This document shows, one piece after another, positions 53,455-62,879 of a DNA stretch of 64,000 bases (position 1 is the stretch's first letter; each line of letters begins with the position of its first letter). Under the pieces are notes generated by a model. The model made no database searches, was not told where the DNA came from, and saw nothing but the letters and a program-made list of their open reading frames with translations. The stretch is from Saprospiraceae bacterium (GTDB taxonomy: Bacteria > Bacteroidota > Bacteroidia > Chitinophagales > Saprospiraceae): contig JADKBO010000026.1 of the NCBI GenBank assembly GCA_016715105.1, positions 35,933-99,932 of the forward strand, in the 5' to 3' direction. The position numbers and the translations under genes are program-made.

Positions 53455-54141
53455 TTAATCCACAATGAATAGTTTGAAGTACAATGGTATGATGGCAAAG
53501 CCCAGCGGGACTAAAATTGCAAAGGCTTTACCTACAAATTGGATAACAGGTGTATACTTCCTATGATTGAGGCCCAAGGTTTGAAAAGCGCTGGCAAATC
53601 CATGCCACAAATGGTATGAAAGTGCAGTCAAACCAACTAGGTAAGCAATCACTATCCACCATTGGCTATAAGAATTATAAACATTTTCATATAAATCTTT
53701 GATAGGCCCTGTGCCATAATCAATCATGTTTGTCTGATTCATTTTCATTTTAAGCCAAAAGTCACCCATGTGTAACATCAAAAATGCAAAAATCAAGATG
53801 CCCAGTAGAGCCATGTTTTTTGATGCCCAGGTTACGTCTGCACTTTTGCTGGCAACAGCTGAAGTCTTGCCCTTGGTCTTTCTGTTTTTGAGCCAAATGG
53901 TGATGCCTAAAACAGCATGTAACAATATGAAAATGTAATTTCCATAAGATATTACCTTAATCAATGGACTCGTAGTCATGAAAAGGGTATACTCATTAAA
54001 TGCTTGTCCGCCATCACTTTTAAGCAATTGAAAATTACCGGCTAAATGCACAATTAAAAATAAAATCAAGAACAAGCCCGTGAGACTCATCAATAACTTT
54101 CGCCCGATACTCGAAGTTAAAAAGTTAGTTATCCAACTCAT
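53455..54141 (-). CDS. sdhC: Succinate dehydrogenase cytochrome b subunit (b558 type)
   Basis: A 228-residue membrane anchor with about five helices: LLMSLTGLFLILFLIVHLAG, VISYGNYIFILLHAVLGITI, MALLGILIFAFLMLHMGDF, IVIAYLVGLTALSYHLWHGF, and a final FAILVPLGFAIIPLYF. Histidines in several helices (H of LIVHLAG, LLHAV, MLHMGD, YHLWHG) can bind two hemes, as in the Bacillus/Wolinella one-subunit anchors. It is the first gene of sdhCAB. A TAAATTTG box lies 17 bp before the ATG. Confidence 0.9.
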   Translation of the reverse strand: MSWITNFLTSSIGRKLLMSLTGLFLILFLIVHLAGNFQLLKSDGGQAFNEYTLFMTTSPLIKVISYGNYIFILLHAVLGITIWLKNRKTKGKTSAVASKSADVTWASKNMALLGILIFAFLMLHMGDFWLKMKMNQTNMIDYGTGPIKDLYENVYNSYSQWWIVIAYLVGLTALSYHLWHGFASAFQTLGLNHRKYTPVIQFVGKAFAILVPLGFAIIPLYFKLFIVD

Positions 54142-54157
54142 AAATTAAAAATTTTCA

Positions 54158-54165
54158 CAAATTTA
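54158..54165 (-). promoter_or_regulatory. sdhCAB -7 box
   Basis: TAAATTTG on the minus strand is an exact TAnnTTTG match 17 bp before the sdhC ATG; no clear upstream TTTG at the usual distance. Confidence 0.4.
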
Positions 54166-54253
54166 ATTATTAAACAACCTCTATTGCATTTGGATCAACA
54201 CTCCGAATTTATTTAGAATAAATCTAAGTAACGACCTAAATCAGAAGTGGAAT

Positions 54254-55603
54254 TTAATGTAAAATGACAAAAAGTATGTAGGTAGCTACCATTGAAGTAC
54301 AGCCAACAATCAATGTACCAAAAGACAACAGTTGATATCCTTGTTTTACATTCATTCCAGACATTTGTGTCACAACCCAAAAGAAACTATCGTTTGCGTG
54401 ACAAACTACCAATGCTCCACTTCCGATGGCAGTAACCGCTAGAGCTTTGTCTGTTTCGCTGACCAAATTTAATATTGGCATCAAGGGAAGTATTATTGAC
54501 GCAACTGTGATCAAGGCAACAGTTGATGACCCTTGTGAAGATTTAAGAGCTGCACCTAAAATGAAGGGGAGAAAAATCCCGATATTATAAGTTGATAAAT
54601 GCGCCCCAAGTTGGTCTGCTACTCCAGAGTCTTTCAGAACTGTACCAAAAATTCCTCCTGCTCCCGTAATCAACAAAATGGACGCTGCATCTTTAAAACA
54701 TTTTCCTATCCAACCATCTGAAGAAATCATGTCTTTGTGCAATTTCTCTGGCAAGAGCAGACAAAGGAAAACACCTATTAAAAGTGCGATGACAGATTCT
54801 CCCATGAAGTTTAGGGTACTGGCAAGGAAAGATCCTTCTTGAAGGAAATTGGTTGCTTTCAGCACAGATTTACCAACGATCAGTATGATAGGCACCAGAA
54901 TCGGAAGTGATGAGAGGAAAAATCCAGGTCTATATGCAAGGTTGCTATTTGTCAATATCATGTTGTCTACCGGGACTAATGCATTGTTGTCTGGATCAAT
55001 ATATGTCTTACTTGCATAAAATTTTGCAAATACTAATCCAGCTACTAGTCCAACGGCTGCTGTAATCAAACCAAAAGGAATGACCAAAGCTAGGTCAGCG
55101 TTGAGGGTAGCGGCAGCTGCAATTGGTCCTGGTGTTGGTGGTACTAAATTATGGGTAAGAATGAGGCCAAGTGCTAGGGCTATTGCTGTCGCAGCTAGTG
55201 AAATTCCTGCTTTTTTGGTCAGGTTTCTGTTTAACGAATTCATCAAAAGAAAACCGCTGTCACCAAAAACGGGAATAGAGATTATATATCCTACCACGCC
55301 CATGGCAATGATGACATTCTGCTTTCCTACAAAATTGAGTACCCCTTCAGCGAGTGACATAGCCGCACCGGTATTTTCCAAAAATGCACCGATGACCACA
55401 CCCATAATGATGACCAGACCTATTTTACCGAGCGTGGACCCAAAACCATTTTGAATCGAGGAGATAATCAGGTCTCCCTTCATTCCTGATAAAAGAGCGA
55501 AACTAATGCTTACTAAAAGTAGTGCAAAAAATGGATGAAGTTTTACTTTGATAATCAATAGGACCAGCCCGATTATACTGAGCAAGAGCAATAGAATACT
55601 CAT
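54254..55603 (-). CDS. GntP-family gluconate/sugar-acid:H+ symporter
   Basis: A 449-residue inner-membrane permease with about 12 helices. The first third shows MKGDLIISSIQNGFGSTLGK with LVIIMGVVIGAFLENTGAAM, the middle has GYIISIPVFGDSGFLLMNSL and HNLVPPTPGPIAAAATL, and the end has KSSQGSSTVALITVASIILP with CHANDSFFWVVTQMSG, all hallmark GntP segments. It would import gluconate or a related hydroxy acid with protons. No kinase or dehydratase for gluconate is adjacent; the class III aminotransferase lies 158 bp upstream. The substrate is uncertain. Confidence 0.85.
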   Translation of the reverse strand: MSILLLLLSIIGLVLLIIKVKLHPFFALLLVSISFALLSGMKGDLIISSIQNGFGSTLGKIGLVIIMGVVIGAFLENTGAAMSLAEGVLNFVGKQNVIIAMGVVGYIISIPVFGDSGFLLMNSLNRNLTKKAGISLAATAIALALGLILTHNLVPPTPGPIAAAATLNADLALVIPFGLITAAVGLVAGLVFAKFYASKTYIDPDNNALVPVDNMILTNSNLAYRPGFFLSSLPILVPIILIVGKSVLKATNFLQEGSFLASTLNFMGESVIALLIGVFLCLLLPEKLHKDMISSDGWIGKCFKDAASILLITGAGGIFGTVLKDSGVADQLGAHLSTYNIGIFLPFILGAALKSSQGSSTVALITVASIILPLMPILNLVSETDKALAVTAIGSGALVVCHANDSFFWVVTQMSGMNVKQGYQLLSFGTLIVGCTSMVATYILFVILH

Positions 55604-55761
55604 ATATTTTTTGGCTTTGAGCGCAAAGGCTGATGTTTATTTAAATGTGGATCGGTGATAAAGAAAAGCAAAATTTCTAAAAAGTGCAAGTAAAAAACAA
55701 TAATGCGCCAAATTAGCGGTCTTAACACATATACTATTTTTAGATGTGTTCTAACATCAGA

Positions 55762-56964
55762 TTATCGGTATTGTGCTTTTGCATAATCACAAGCTGATAA
55801 TATTTTATCAACCCCCTCCCGAATTTGTTGCTCAGTGATGATCAAAGGCGGTGCTAGTCTGAAGGAACGATCATCAAATAAGAAAAAATCAATCAATGCG
55901 CCATTGCTTATGGTTTTTTCTACTACGTGTTTGAGGTATTTTCTTTTAGTCAATTCGACTGCCATCATCAAACCATCTGATCTAATTTCTTGAATGATTT
56001 CGTGAACGAGCAACTCGTGGATTAGTTTTTCTTTTTCCAAAACTGATTGCACGAGGCTTTGATCATCGGCCAATAAAACATCTAACGTCGCCATTGCTGC
56101 TGCAACACAAACAGGATGCCCTCCAAAAGTGGTGATGTGACCTAAGGCAGGTTTTTTAGTGAAGGTATCCAAAAGATTTTTGGAAGCTACCACCCCTCCA
56201 ATGGGCATTCCACCACCCATGCCCTTGGCAATGAGTAAAACATCTGGGACAAATCCATACTTTTTATGGGCAAATAAATGGCCAGTACGTCCGAAACCAG
56301 TTTGTATTTCATCCAAAATCATCAAAGCACCTACTTCGTCACATCGCTGTCTTACTTTGATCAAATAATCGTCTTTAGGACTTCTGATTCCTGCCTCAGC
56401 TTGCACTCCTTCCAAGATGATACAAGCAGTTTTATGGGTAATATTTTCCAAATCTGACTCATCGTTGAAAGTTATGTGATCAACGTCCGGAATAGAAGGG
56501 AAAAATGTACGCGTAAATTCATAATCTGATCTCAAGGCCTCTGCCCCCATGGTGCTACCATGATATGCATTTTTACAGCTAAGGATTTGTCTGCGTCCAG
56601 TAGCTCTTCTCGCAAGTTTCATGGCTACCTCAACTGCTTCTGTCCCACAATTGACGTAATAAACAGCATCCAGACCATTGTCGAGTGCCTTTGCCAAAGT
56701 AGAAGCATAAAGCACTTGAGGGGTGTGAATGTGTTCTCCATAAACCATGGTATGCATATGTTTTCCAAGCTGATCCGTAATGGCATCGACCACTTTGGGA
56801 TGTCTGTGACCAAGAGAACTGACCGAAATTCCAGAATTTAGATCCAGGAAGGCCTTTCCATCTTGGTCATAAATATACATGCCCTCAGCTTTTGCTACTT
56901 CTAGCATCATTGGCATGACACTGGTCTGCCCTACGTGTTGTAAAAAAAGTGACCTTAAATTCAT
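55762..56964 (-). CDS. Class III PLP aminotransferase (acetylornithine/ornithine-like)
   Basis: About 400 residues from ATG 56964 (MNLRSLFLQHVGQT). The frame opens at 57003, but the exact promoter box TATCTTTG lies inside that extension, so 56964 is preferred. Conserved parts: VNCGTEAVEVAMKLARRATG, YHGSTMGAEALRSD, EGVQAEAGIRSP, LDEIQTGFGRTG, and the PLP Lys in LIAKGMGGGMPIGG. The family covers ArgD, ornithine and 4-aminobutyrate aminotransferases; the specific substrate cannot be assigned and no arginine genes are nearby. Confidence 0.85.
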   Translation of the reverse strand: MNLRSLFLQHVGQTSVMPMMLEVAKAEGMYIYDQDGKAFLDLNSGISVSSLGHRHPKVVDAITDQLGKHMHTMVYGEHIHTPQVLYASTLAKALDNGLDAVYYVNCGTEAVEVAMKLARRATGRRQILSCKNAYHGSTMGAEALRSDYEFTRTFFPSIPDVDHITFNDESDLENITHKTACIILEGVQAEAGIRSPKDDYLIKVRQRCDEVGALMILDEIQTGFGRTGHLFAHKKYGFVPDVLLIAKGMGGGMPIGGVVASKNLLDTFTKKPALGHITTFGGHPVCVAAAMATLDVLLADDQSLVQSVLEKEKLIHELLVHEIIQEIRSDGLMMAVELTKRKYLKHVVEKTISNGALIDFFLFDDRSFRLAPPLIITEQQIREGVDKILSACDYAKAQYR

Positions 56965-56985
56965 TTGAAATTCCTTAAGCGAAAC

Positions 56986-56993
56986 CAAAGATA
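56986..56993 (-). promoter_or_regulatory. -7 box of the aminotransferase gene
   Basis: TATCTTTG on the minus strand, an exact TAnnTTTG match 22 bp before ATG 56964. Its place inside the longer ORF (to 57003) decides the start. Confidence 0.5.
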
Positions 56994-57122
56994 GGGCCAT
57001 CACACTTTAAAAATAGTCATCTGCGTTTAAAATTAGCAGTGATTGTTTTATTCGTTAAAATAATGGTGCGTGTTATAGCTATAAATGGTATTATCTTCAT
57101 CCCAAATTTTAGAAAGAGTTTT

Positions 57123-58520
57123 ATGAATCCTGCTTGGTCGACTAGATGTTTAGTTCTTGCGTCATTTTTGATGCTGTTTTCTGCCTGTTCTACAAAAAAG
57201 CCAATGGCGAATAGTGTTTCAAATAACAACACTGTCCCAGTAGAATACAATCGGATCATCAACGAAAAATCCATCATTACCATCAATTACGCTTTATATA
57301 ATAAAGGAGTCATTGATACTTTTCATTATTTTGTGGATAGCCTTTTTAAAGAAGAATGGTCGTTTCCTGACTACGATGCTAGTGCAAAGCTCAAGAGATC
57401 TGGCAACATGAATGTGGAGATGATAGGCAGACAAATATTGGTGGAACTACCGACCGACATTGCTTTCAAAAAATCTACTTTTCTGGGGGATTTGAATGCA
57501 AATGGGCAAGTCTTACTCAAGTTTGTAAGTGAAATAAGCATCGATACCTTTTGGGTCATGAGGTTAAAAACCAAACTCGTAAGCAATGAGTGGATCAAAA
57601 AGCCAAAATTATCCATAGGATTTGCCAATCTACCTATAGAAACCATTTCAAATATGGTGTTCAACAAAGTAAAACCAATGATTGAAGAAGGTATAGACCA
57701 AGGCATCGAGAGCAACTTCAATTTGAGAAATTCGATCATGGATGTGACCAGACGGATGTCAACTCCTTATAAATTACACGAATTGTATGGAGGATGGATG
57801 TATATGGTGCCTGATACTGCATTCATGGCAGGAGTAAAAAATAAACAAGGCATTACTACTGGACAGATTTCCATTCAAACCAAAACAGTAGTCTCCTCTT
57901 CAAAACCAGATACCAAACTTTTTCCAAAATTGCCCATCATGATTTGGAAAGAAAAACTACGGGATACCAGCAGATTGGCATTACAAATGGATTTCACTTA
58001 TGGTTTTCTAGACACTTTGGTGGGCCAAGACGCTGTAGGCCAAACCTTTGAAGAAGGCGGTAAAAAAATCACCATCAACAGGGTGAGATTTGGTCCTTTG
58101 GGTCAAGACTTGTCCATCACCGTAAATACCTCGGGATCGTTTAATGGTGACATCATCATGACTGGAAGGCCAGTATTTGATAAGGTGACCAGAATTCTTT
58201 CGGTGCCAAACGCAAATGTTTCTATCAGAACAGGCAACGTACTTCACCAGGCCGCCGCATGGTTACTCAAAGGCAAAATCAAGGATCAATTACAGAAATC
58301 TCTGGAAATACCATTGAATGACAAATTAAAACTGGCGCAACAAAATATCGATCAATTCATCGATCAATATTACAATCCTTATAACATGACGGTGACCGCA
58401 AAGATGGCTGACGTGGATCTAAAGGATTTATCTCCGAGAGCCGAAAAAATAACCAGCACCATTTACACTGACATCTACATTCATGCCTTGTTCAAAGATT
58501 TGAGCTTTTTCAGAGATTAG
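57123..58520 (+). CDS. DUF4403-family lipoprotein
   Basis: About 465 residues from ATG 57123 (MNPAWSTRCLVLASFLMLFSAC, shown by its lipobox FSAC); the frame starts at 57039 but that extension is upstream of a normal lipoprotein start. The mature protein is long and beta-rich with repeated paired domains. The first half includes LKRSGNMNVEMIGRQILVEL, and the second half a similar layout, TVNTSGSFNGDIIMTGRPVF. The central part has NLPIETISNMVFNKVKPMIE. This is typical of DUF4403 proteins, whose role is unknown and may involve lipid transport or the outer membrane. It is convergent with dprA (16 bp). Confidence 0.75.
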   Translation: MNPAWSTRCLVLASFLMLFSACSTKKPMANSVSNNNTVPVEYNRIINEKSIITINYALYNKGVIDTFHYFVDSLFKEEWSFPDYDASAKLKRSGNMNVEMIGRQILVELPTDIAFKKSTFLGDLNANGQVLLKFVSEISIDTFWVMRLKTKLVSNEWIKKPKLSIGFANLPIETISNMVFNKVKPMIEEGIDQGIESNFNLRNSIMDVTRRMSTPYKLHELYGGWMYMVPDTAFMAGVKNKQGITTGQISIQTKTVVSSSKPDTKLFPKLPIMIWKEKLRDTSRLALQMDFTYGFLDTLVGQDAVGQTFEEGGKKITINRVRFGPLGQDLSITVNTSGSFNGDIIMTGRPVFDKVTRILSVPNANVSIRTGNVLHQAAAWLLKGKIKDQLQKSLEIPLNDKLKLAQQNIDQFIDQYYNPYNMTVTAKMADVDLKDLSPRAEKITSTIYTDIYIHALFKDLSFFRD

Positions 58521-58535
58521 GTTTCCTTTTGATGT

Positions 58536-59633
58536 TTAAAGAATGATATATTTCTTGCCAGGCAAAGACCTCACTACTCCCTTGAATTCCATGTTGAGCA
58601 GCAAAGTAGAAATGGATGAAGGTGTGCTCGACAAATCAAAACAGAGTTCATCCAGAGTTGCCCCTTTTTTCTGTTGTAATAAATCATAAACGCACCTTTC
58701 TGCTTCGTCGAGTTCAACAAAAAGCGCGGTTTGAACGGCTTTGTTTTTGGTATTCTCTTCCCAGCGCATGTTGTAGGCAATGTCCTTGACAGATTCCATC
58801 AAATATGCCTTGTGTTTTTTGATGAGGCCATTGCAACCTGCAGAATATTCCTCACCTGGTTTTCCAGGAATGGCAAAAACGTCTTTATTGTATTCGTTTG
58901 CGAATTCCGCTGTTATGATGGATCCCCCTCTGTCCTTGGACTCTACAACGATGAGGGCATCACTCATGGCAGCAATGATGCGGTTTCTCAAAGGGAAATT
59001 TACTTTTTCGGGGCCAATGTTGTGAGCAAATTCGGTCATCACAGCACCGCCTTTAGTGACCATTTTTTTATACAAATCTTTGTGTTCTGACGGATAAATA
59101 TGGCTCATACCACTGCCCATTATGCCAATGGTAGGAACACCTGATTCAACACTTTTTCGATGAGCAATGCCATCAATGCCAAAAGCCAGACCACTGACAA
59201 TCGTCACATCGTAATCCTTGAGATCTGCCACGATTTTCTCTGTCATGATTTTTCCAAATTCAGTTGGTTTTCGGGTTCCGATGATGCCAACAGTTCTTCT
59301 AGGATTTAAAGAGATTTCTCCTTTTGTGTATAAAATGACTGGAGAAGTATCAAAAAATTTGAGCCGTTGAGGATAATCTTTGCACAAATAGGATAGAATG
59401 CGGATGTCGTGTTTGATTGCATAATTGATTTCCTTTTCGGCCAATTCCATCACATCTTTATTGATGGCCGCGGCTTTTATTTGTCCTACTCCTGGTATCA
59501 TCGACAACTCTTTGACTGATCGATTAAAAACCTCCTCGGCGCTACCACAATGTGACAATAGCGCTCTGGCAATGACAGGGCCGATTTGTGGTGTCATCAT
59601 AAGGGCAATGCGGTAAATCAGGTCTTTTTCCAT
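58536..59633 (-). CDS. dprA: DNA-processing protein DprA
   Basis: A 365-residue protein that loads RecA onto incoming single-stranded DNA in natural transformation. The N-terminal helix-hairpin-helix is IPGVGQIKAAAIN. The Rossmann-like core includes VGIIGTRKPTEFGK, SGLAFGIDGIAHRKSVESGV, GIMGSGMSHIYPSEH, NRIIAAMSDALIVVESK and FAIPGKPGEEYSAGCNGLI. The C-terminal winged helix (GATLDELCFDLSSTPSSIST) is present. All parts look intact. It is 13 bp after the TMTC-like gene and convergent with the DUF4403 gene. Its presence agrees with competence, but other com genes are not in view. Confidence 0.9.
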   Translation of the reverse strand: MEKDLIYRIALMMTPQIGPVIARALLSHCGSAEEVFNRSVKELSMIPGVGQIKAAAINKDVMELAEKEINYAIKHDIRILSYLCKDYPQRLKFFDTSPVILYTKGEISLNPRRTVGIIGTRKPTEFGKIMTEKIVADLKDYDVTIVSGLAFGIDGIAHRKSVESGVPTIGIMGSGMSHIYPSEHKDLYKKMVTKGGAVMTEFAHNIGPEKVNFPLRNRIIAAMSDALIVVESKDRGGSIITAEFANEYNKDVFAIPGKPGEEYSAGCNGLIKKHKAYLMESVKDIAYNMRWEENTKNKAVQTALFVELDEAERCVYDLLQQKKGATLDELCFDLSSTPSSISTLLLNMEFKGVVRSLPGKKYIIL

Positions 59634-59646
59634 AGGCTTGTAATGT

Positions 59647-61563
59647 TTACCTCAGTGCATTCTGAAGTCTCATCAGTTCAGGGTCACCAGGTGCAACTTG
59701 CAAACCCATCTCTGCCAATCTCCGACCCCAAAGTTTGATGTTCACATCTTGGCTTAGGCTCATATCCTTGACAGTGGTTCTATAGAAATTGACCAGTTTA
59801 GGATCGGGGCCAAGTTTACCATTTATGTATTCCAGATATTCAGTCAAATATGAATGCAACTTGCCATCGGGTTTTTGTTTGGTTTGTATATCAGGTCTGA
59901 TGATGGCCACTTTATGAAAATCTGCTAGAAAAGCATCTAAATCACCCGTGAGATTGTATCGTTCTGCAGCAACTCCTGCGACCATTACGTTGGCATTGTG
60001 GAAAGTGGGTAATATTTTTTGAGCTTTTATTGCATAAGGATGTGCCTCCTCAATCAACTTTCTTCTTTTGTCCAAGCCTTCGGTCACTTTGTATTCTTCA
60101 AACAATGCAGTAGCCATAAACGAATTTGCACGAGCACTGTTTTCAGAAGCAGGGAAGGTAGATTTGTTGAGCGTTAGGGCGTTTTCCCAATCTGGTACCC
60201 TCACAAAAGATTTTCCTGCATAAGCCAGAATGGGCAGTGCTGCTAAACTGTAGAGCAAAATGGTATTTTCACTTTTCACGAACTTTTTATAAACAAAAAC
60301 CAAACCTGCCGCCAGTAAAATACAATATCCCAAAGAAGGCATGTAAACAAATCGATCATTCATAAAGGTACCCACATTGATGACTAAATTGGACACGATG
60401 GATAAAGTGATGAGGTAGAAAAGTATGCCGTAAGATGCTATTTTTCTTTGTTTCAAATATTTGAAAGCGATGACAATCAATCCTATGTATAGTGCAAATG
60501 ACACAAGCGTTCCGAGTTTACCAAAATTCATTATCGGAATGGCATAAGGGTAATAATCATGCGTCAATGGATGAGGGAAAATCAATAGTTTGATGTATAA
60601 ACCAAGGGTGTAAAAAACAGTCGCCAACTTTTCACCAGGATTCATTTCCACAAATGGGTTGTTCATAATGTCTTTTACTTCGGCTCCAAAATCAGGTACA
60701 CCACTTACAGAAAATCTCCACATCAAATATAAAATGGTGACTCCAATCAAAGTTGGGATGGATCTGAATGTATTTCTTCCGATGAAAAAATAGACAGTGA
60801 GTGGTACAATTGCTAGAAAAGTAATGGCATTTTCTTTAGACAAAAGTGCCAGGAAGTACAAAACGCCACCAATGATGAGGTGTTTGCGTTGAGGATTTAA
60901 ACCATCCTTGTAGAAAAAGTACAAAGCCCAAATCGAAAATAACATGGCCATCAATTCATCTCGACCTTTTATATTGGCAACCACCTCCACATGAAGTGGG
61001 TGGGCAATGTATAATAGGGTTGCTATGAAAGCGAAAGCTGTTTTGTTTTCAGCACTAAAAGACGTTTCCCACTTAGGTGCATTTTGCGCGATCAATTGTA
61101 AGACCAAAAACAACAACCAGCCAGTCAATAAATAAAAAACTATGTTTATAAAATGAGACAGTCCAGGACTCAATTTCCCAGTAACGCCATATTCCATCGC
61201 AAAAGTGACCAGTGAAAGCGGTCGATATCTGTTTCCTGGAACAAGATTCATTTGTTTGCCAAAATACCCTTCCATACTTTCAGAAGTAAGATGGTCTGTA
61301 ATTCCGCCAAATCCTTTTTTAGTAAAATCGTTGTCTTCTATGACGATGGCGTCATCCAGTACATAACCAAAGTTTACTGACGCAAAATAAATACCACCAG
61401 CTAGTGCCGAAATGATCAATAGTTTTAACCAATGGTCTTTGAAAAGCGCTAGTAAAATATACGACGAAAGGTCTACTGGTTGGTAAACAGGAGTGGATTT
61501 TTCAATCGTTGGTTTACTTTCTACTTTATTGTTTGTTGGGGTTGTTTTTTTCTTGCTAGCCAT
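59647..61563 (-). CDS. TMTC-like polytopic O-mannosyltransferase homolog
   Basis: About 638 residues from ATG 61563 (MASKKKTTPTN); the TTG start at 61605 is rejected because the exact -7 box TATATTTG lies at 61594-61601. A basic, disordered N-terminus is followed by about 11 helices. The first large loop has IEDNDFTKKGFGGITDHLTS with acidic residues, then NRYRPLSLVTFAMEY; further on HPLHVEVVANIKGRDELMAM, close to TMTC and GT-C family loops, and FMNDRFVYMPSLGYCILLAAG. A soluble TPR-like C-terminal domain closes it. It probably glycosylates exported proteins from a lipid-phosphate sugar. It precedes dprA by 13 bp. Confidence 0.75.
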   Translation of the reverse strand: MASKKKTTPTNNKVESKPTIEKSTPVYQPVDLSSYILLALFKDHWLKLLIISALAGGIYFASVNFGYVLDDAIVIEDNDFTKKGFGGITDHLTSESMEGYFGKQMNLVPGNRYRPLSLVTFAMEYGVTGKLSPGLSHFINIVFYLLTGWLLFLVLQLIAQNAPKWETSFSAENKTAFAFIATLLYIAHPLHVEVVANIKGRDELMAMLFSIWALYFFYKDGLNPQRKHLIIGGVLYFLALLSKENAITFLAIVPLTVYFFIGRNTFRSIPTLIGVTILYLMWRFSVSGVPDFGAEVKDIMNNPFVEMNPGEKLATVFYTLGLYIKLLIFPHPLTHDYYPYAIPIMNFGKLGTLVSFALYIGLIVIAFKYLKQRKIASYGILFYLITLSIVSNLVINVGTFMNDRFVYMPSLGYCILLAAGLVFVYKKFVKSENTILLYSLAALPILAYAGKSFVRVPDWENALTLNKSTFPASENSARANSFMATALFEEYKVTEGLDKRRKLIEEAHPYAIKAQKILPTFHNANVMVAGVAAERYNLTGDLDAFLADFHKVAIIRPDIQTKQKPDGKLHSYLTEYLEYINGKLGPDPKLVNFYRTTVKDMSLSQDVNIKLWGRRLAEMGLQVAPGDPELMRLQNALR

Positions 61564-61593
61564 ATCGTCTATAAATTGCTTTTCTGGTGGGGT

Positions 61594-61601
61594 CAAATAT
61601 A
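61594..61601 (-). promoter_or_regulatory. -7 box of the TMTC-like gene
   Basis: TATATTTG on the minus strand, an exact TAnnTTTG match 31 bp before ATG 61563. Confidence 0.5.
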
Positions 61602-61660
61602 CCAAGTTTGAAAGAATAGTTCATAAAGTTTGAAAGTTCATAAAGTAGAAAGTTCAAGTA

Positions 61661-61880
61661 GGGGTGTAAAATTTAACGCCTTCCAAGATATTTTTTATTA
61701 AGGCGAGATGCAAGGCCTTGTGTCTGTACAGAAATAGAAGGGGCGGAATGCTTTCCGCCCGTACTTTTGCAAAGTAGAAATTTCATATGGTAGAAAGTTT
61801 ATAAAGTTTGATAAAATCATTCATAAACAAAAAGCAGAGGTGTAAAATTTTACGCCTTCCAAGATTTTTTTTATTAAGAA
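61661..61880. repeat. Direct repeat with wobble palindrome
   Basis: GGTGTAAAATTTAACGCC and GGTGTAAAATTTTACGCC, each followed by TTCCAAGAT and a T-rich stretch ending TTATTAAG, occur at about 61661-61705 and 61834-61880. The second copy is a palindrome apart from G-T positions. Confidence 0.8.
61741..61760. repeat. GC-rich perfect hairpin
   Basis: GGGCGGAA and TTCCGCCC form an 8-bp stem around TGCT. It is GC-rich in an AT-rich setting and lacks a T-tract, so it looks more like a REP-type element than a terminator. Confidence 0.7.
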
Positions 61881-61947
61881 AAGACGAAAACCCTTCTGTG
61901 GCCTTCTTTGGGGACAATTATTGTAGACTTTGGCCAAGCGCAGAAGA

Positions 61948-62718
61948 TTATTCTCTGATGAATTTCATCACCACATCAAATAATTCATTAGGCTTATCGG
62001 CATGCACCCAGTGACTTGCTCCATCTATGACCGCAAATTGTACATCAGTAAAAACTTCTTTGATTTTTTCAGTATCTTCTGGGAGAATATAATCAGACTG
62101 TCCGCCTGCGACAAAAAGGGTAGGAACATCAACAGGATGATTGAATGAAACTTCAGACATGATATTGGGGTAATTTTCATGTAAGAGTTTTAAATTCATT
62201 TTGTACTCAAAGCCACCTTCTTTTTTTCTAGAGATATTTTTCATCAAAAACAATAGAGTGCCCTCATCAGAAATTTGCTTTTTTAAATGATCGTAAATTT
62301 CATTTCTGTCATCAAAACTTTGTAAATCAATACCCAAAAGTGCTTGAAAAATGGATTCATGTCCTCCGTTGTACTTTTTAGGAGCAACATCTATGAGGAT
62401 CAATTTTTCAACCACATCTTCATGGTCACGAGCAAAAGTAAGGGCTGTTTTGCCACCCATTGAGTGACCTATGATGATGGCTTTGTGGATCCATTGCGTG
62501 TTTAAAAAATTGGCTAGATCTTCTGAAAGTAATTCATAAGTAAAGGCTTCGGTATGCGGAGATTTCCCATGATCTCTTTGATCGAGTAAAAAAACCATGT
62601 ATCCTTCATCGGCCATTTTTTTGGCAAAAGTCTGCCAATTGTCCAACATGCCAAATAAGCCGTGGAGAAAAATAACGGGCATTCCCTCGCCAAAAGTTTT
62701 ATAATTTAATTCGGTCAT
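61948..62718 (-). CDS. Alpha/beta hydrolase (YbfF-like esterase)
   Basis: A 256-residue cytoplasmic hydrolase. The oxyanion region is VIFLHGLFGMLDNWQTFA, the nucleophile Ser is in IGHSMGGKTALTF, the acid is probably the Asp in VAGGQSDYILP, and the His is in DGASHWVHADKPNELF. Length is typical of the YbfF/epoxide-hydrolase-like group. Substrate is unknown. An exact TAGCTTTG box lies about 19 bp upstream (62737-62744). Confidence 0.85.
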   Translation of the reverse strand: MTELNYKTFGEGMPVIFLHGLFGMLDNWQTFAKKMADEGYMVFLLDQRDHGKSPHTEAFTYELLSEDLANFLNTQWIHKAIIIGHSMGGKTALTFARDHEDVVEKLILIDVAPKKYNGGHESIFQALLGIDLQSFDDRNEIYDHLKKQISDEGTLLFLMKNISRKKEGGFEYKMNLKLLHENYPNIMSEVSFNHPVDVPTLFVAGGQSDYILPEDTEKIKEVFTDVQFAVIDGASHWVHADKPNELFDVVMKFIRE

Positions 62719-62736
62719 CTATTGGAAATATGACGT

Positions 62737-62744
62737 CAAAGCTA
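62737..62744 (-). promoter_or_regulatory. -7 box of the hydrolase gene
   Basis: TAGCTTTG on the minus strand, an exact TAnnTTTG match about 18 bp before ATG 62718. Confidence 0.45.
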
Positions 62745-62879
62745 GGATTTATGCCGTGAATTTCTGGCAAAATTCAAATAAATTGAAAGTTTCGAGATCC
62801 GATGATCTTTTCTGGTTGGGTGAAATAATAAATTAAAAAAGGGTTTTAAAAAAGAGGATGTTGCCTTTTAGTCTTTTGA

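Larger units (their letters stand above)
61606..61947. other. Repeat-rich divergent/upstream region, 342 bp
   Basis: Contains the 9-mer words AGTTTGAA and AGTTCATAA (61612-61655), two copies of a palindromic direct repeat (61661-61705 and 61834-61880), a perfect hairpin GGGCGGAA-TGCT-TTCCGCCC (61741-61760), then AT-rich sequence. No gene is supported. Confidence 0.6.
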
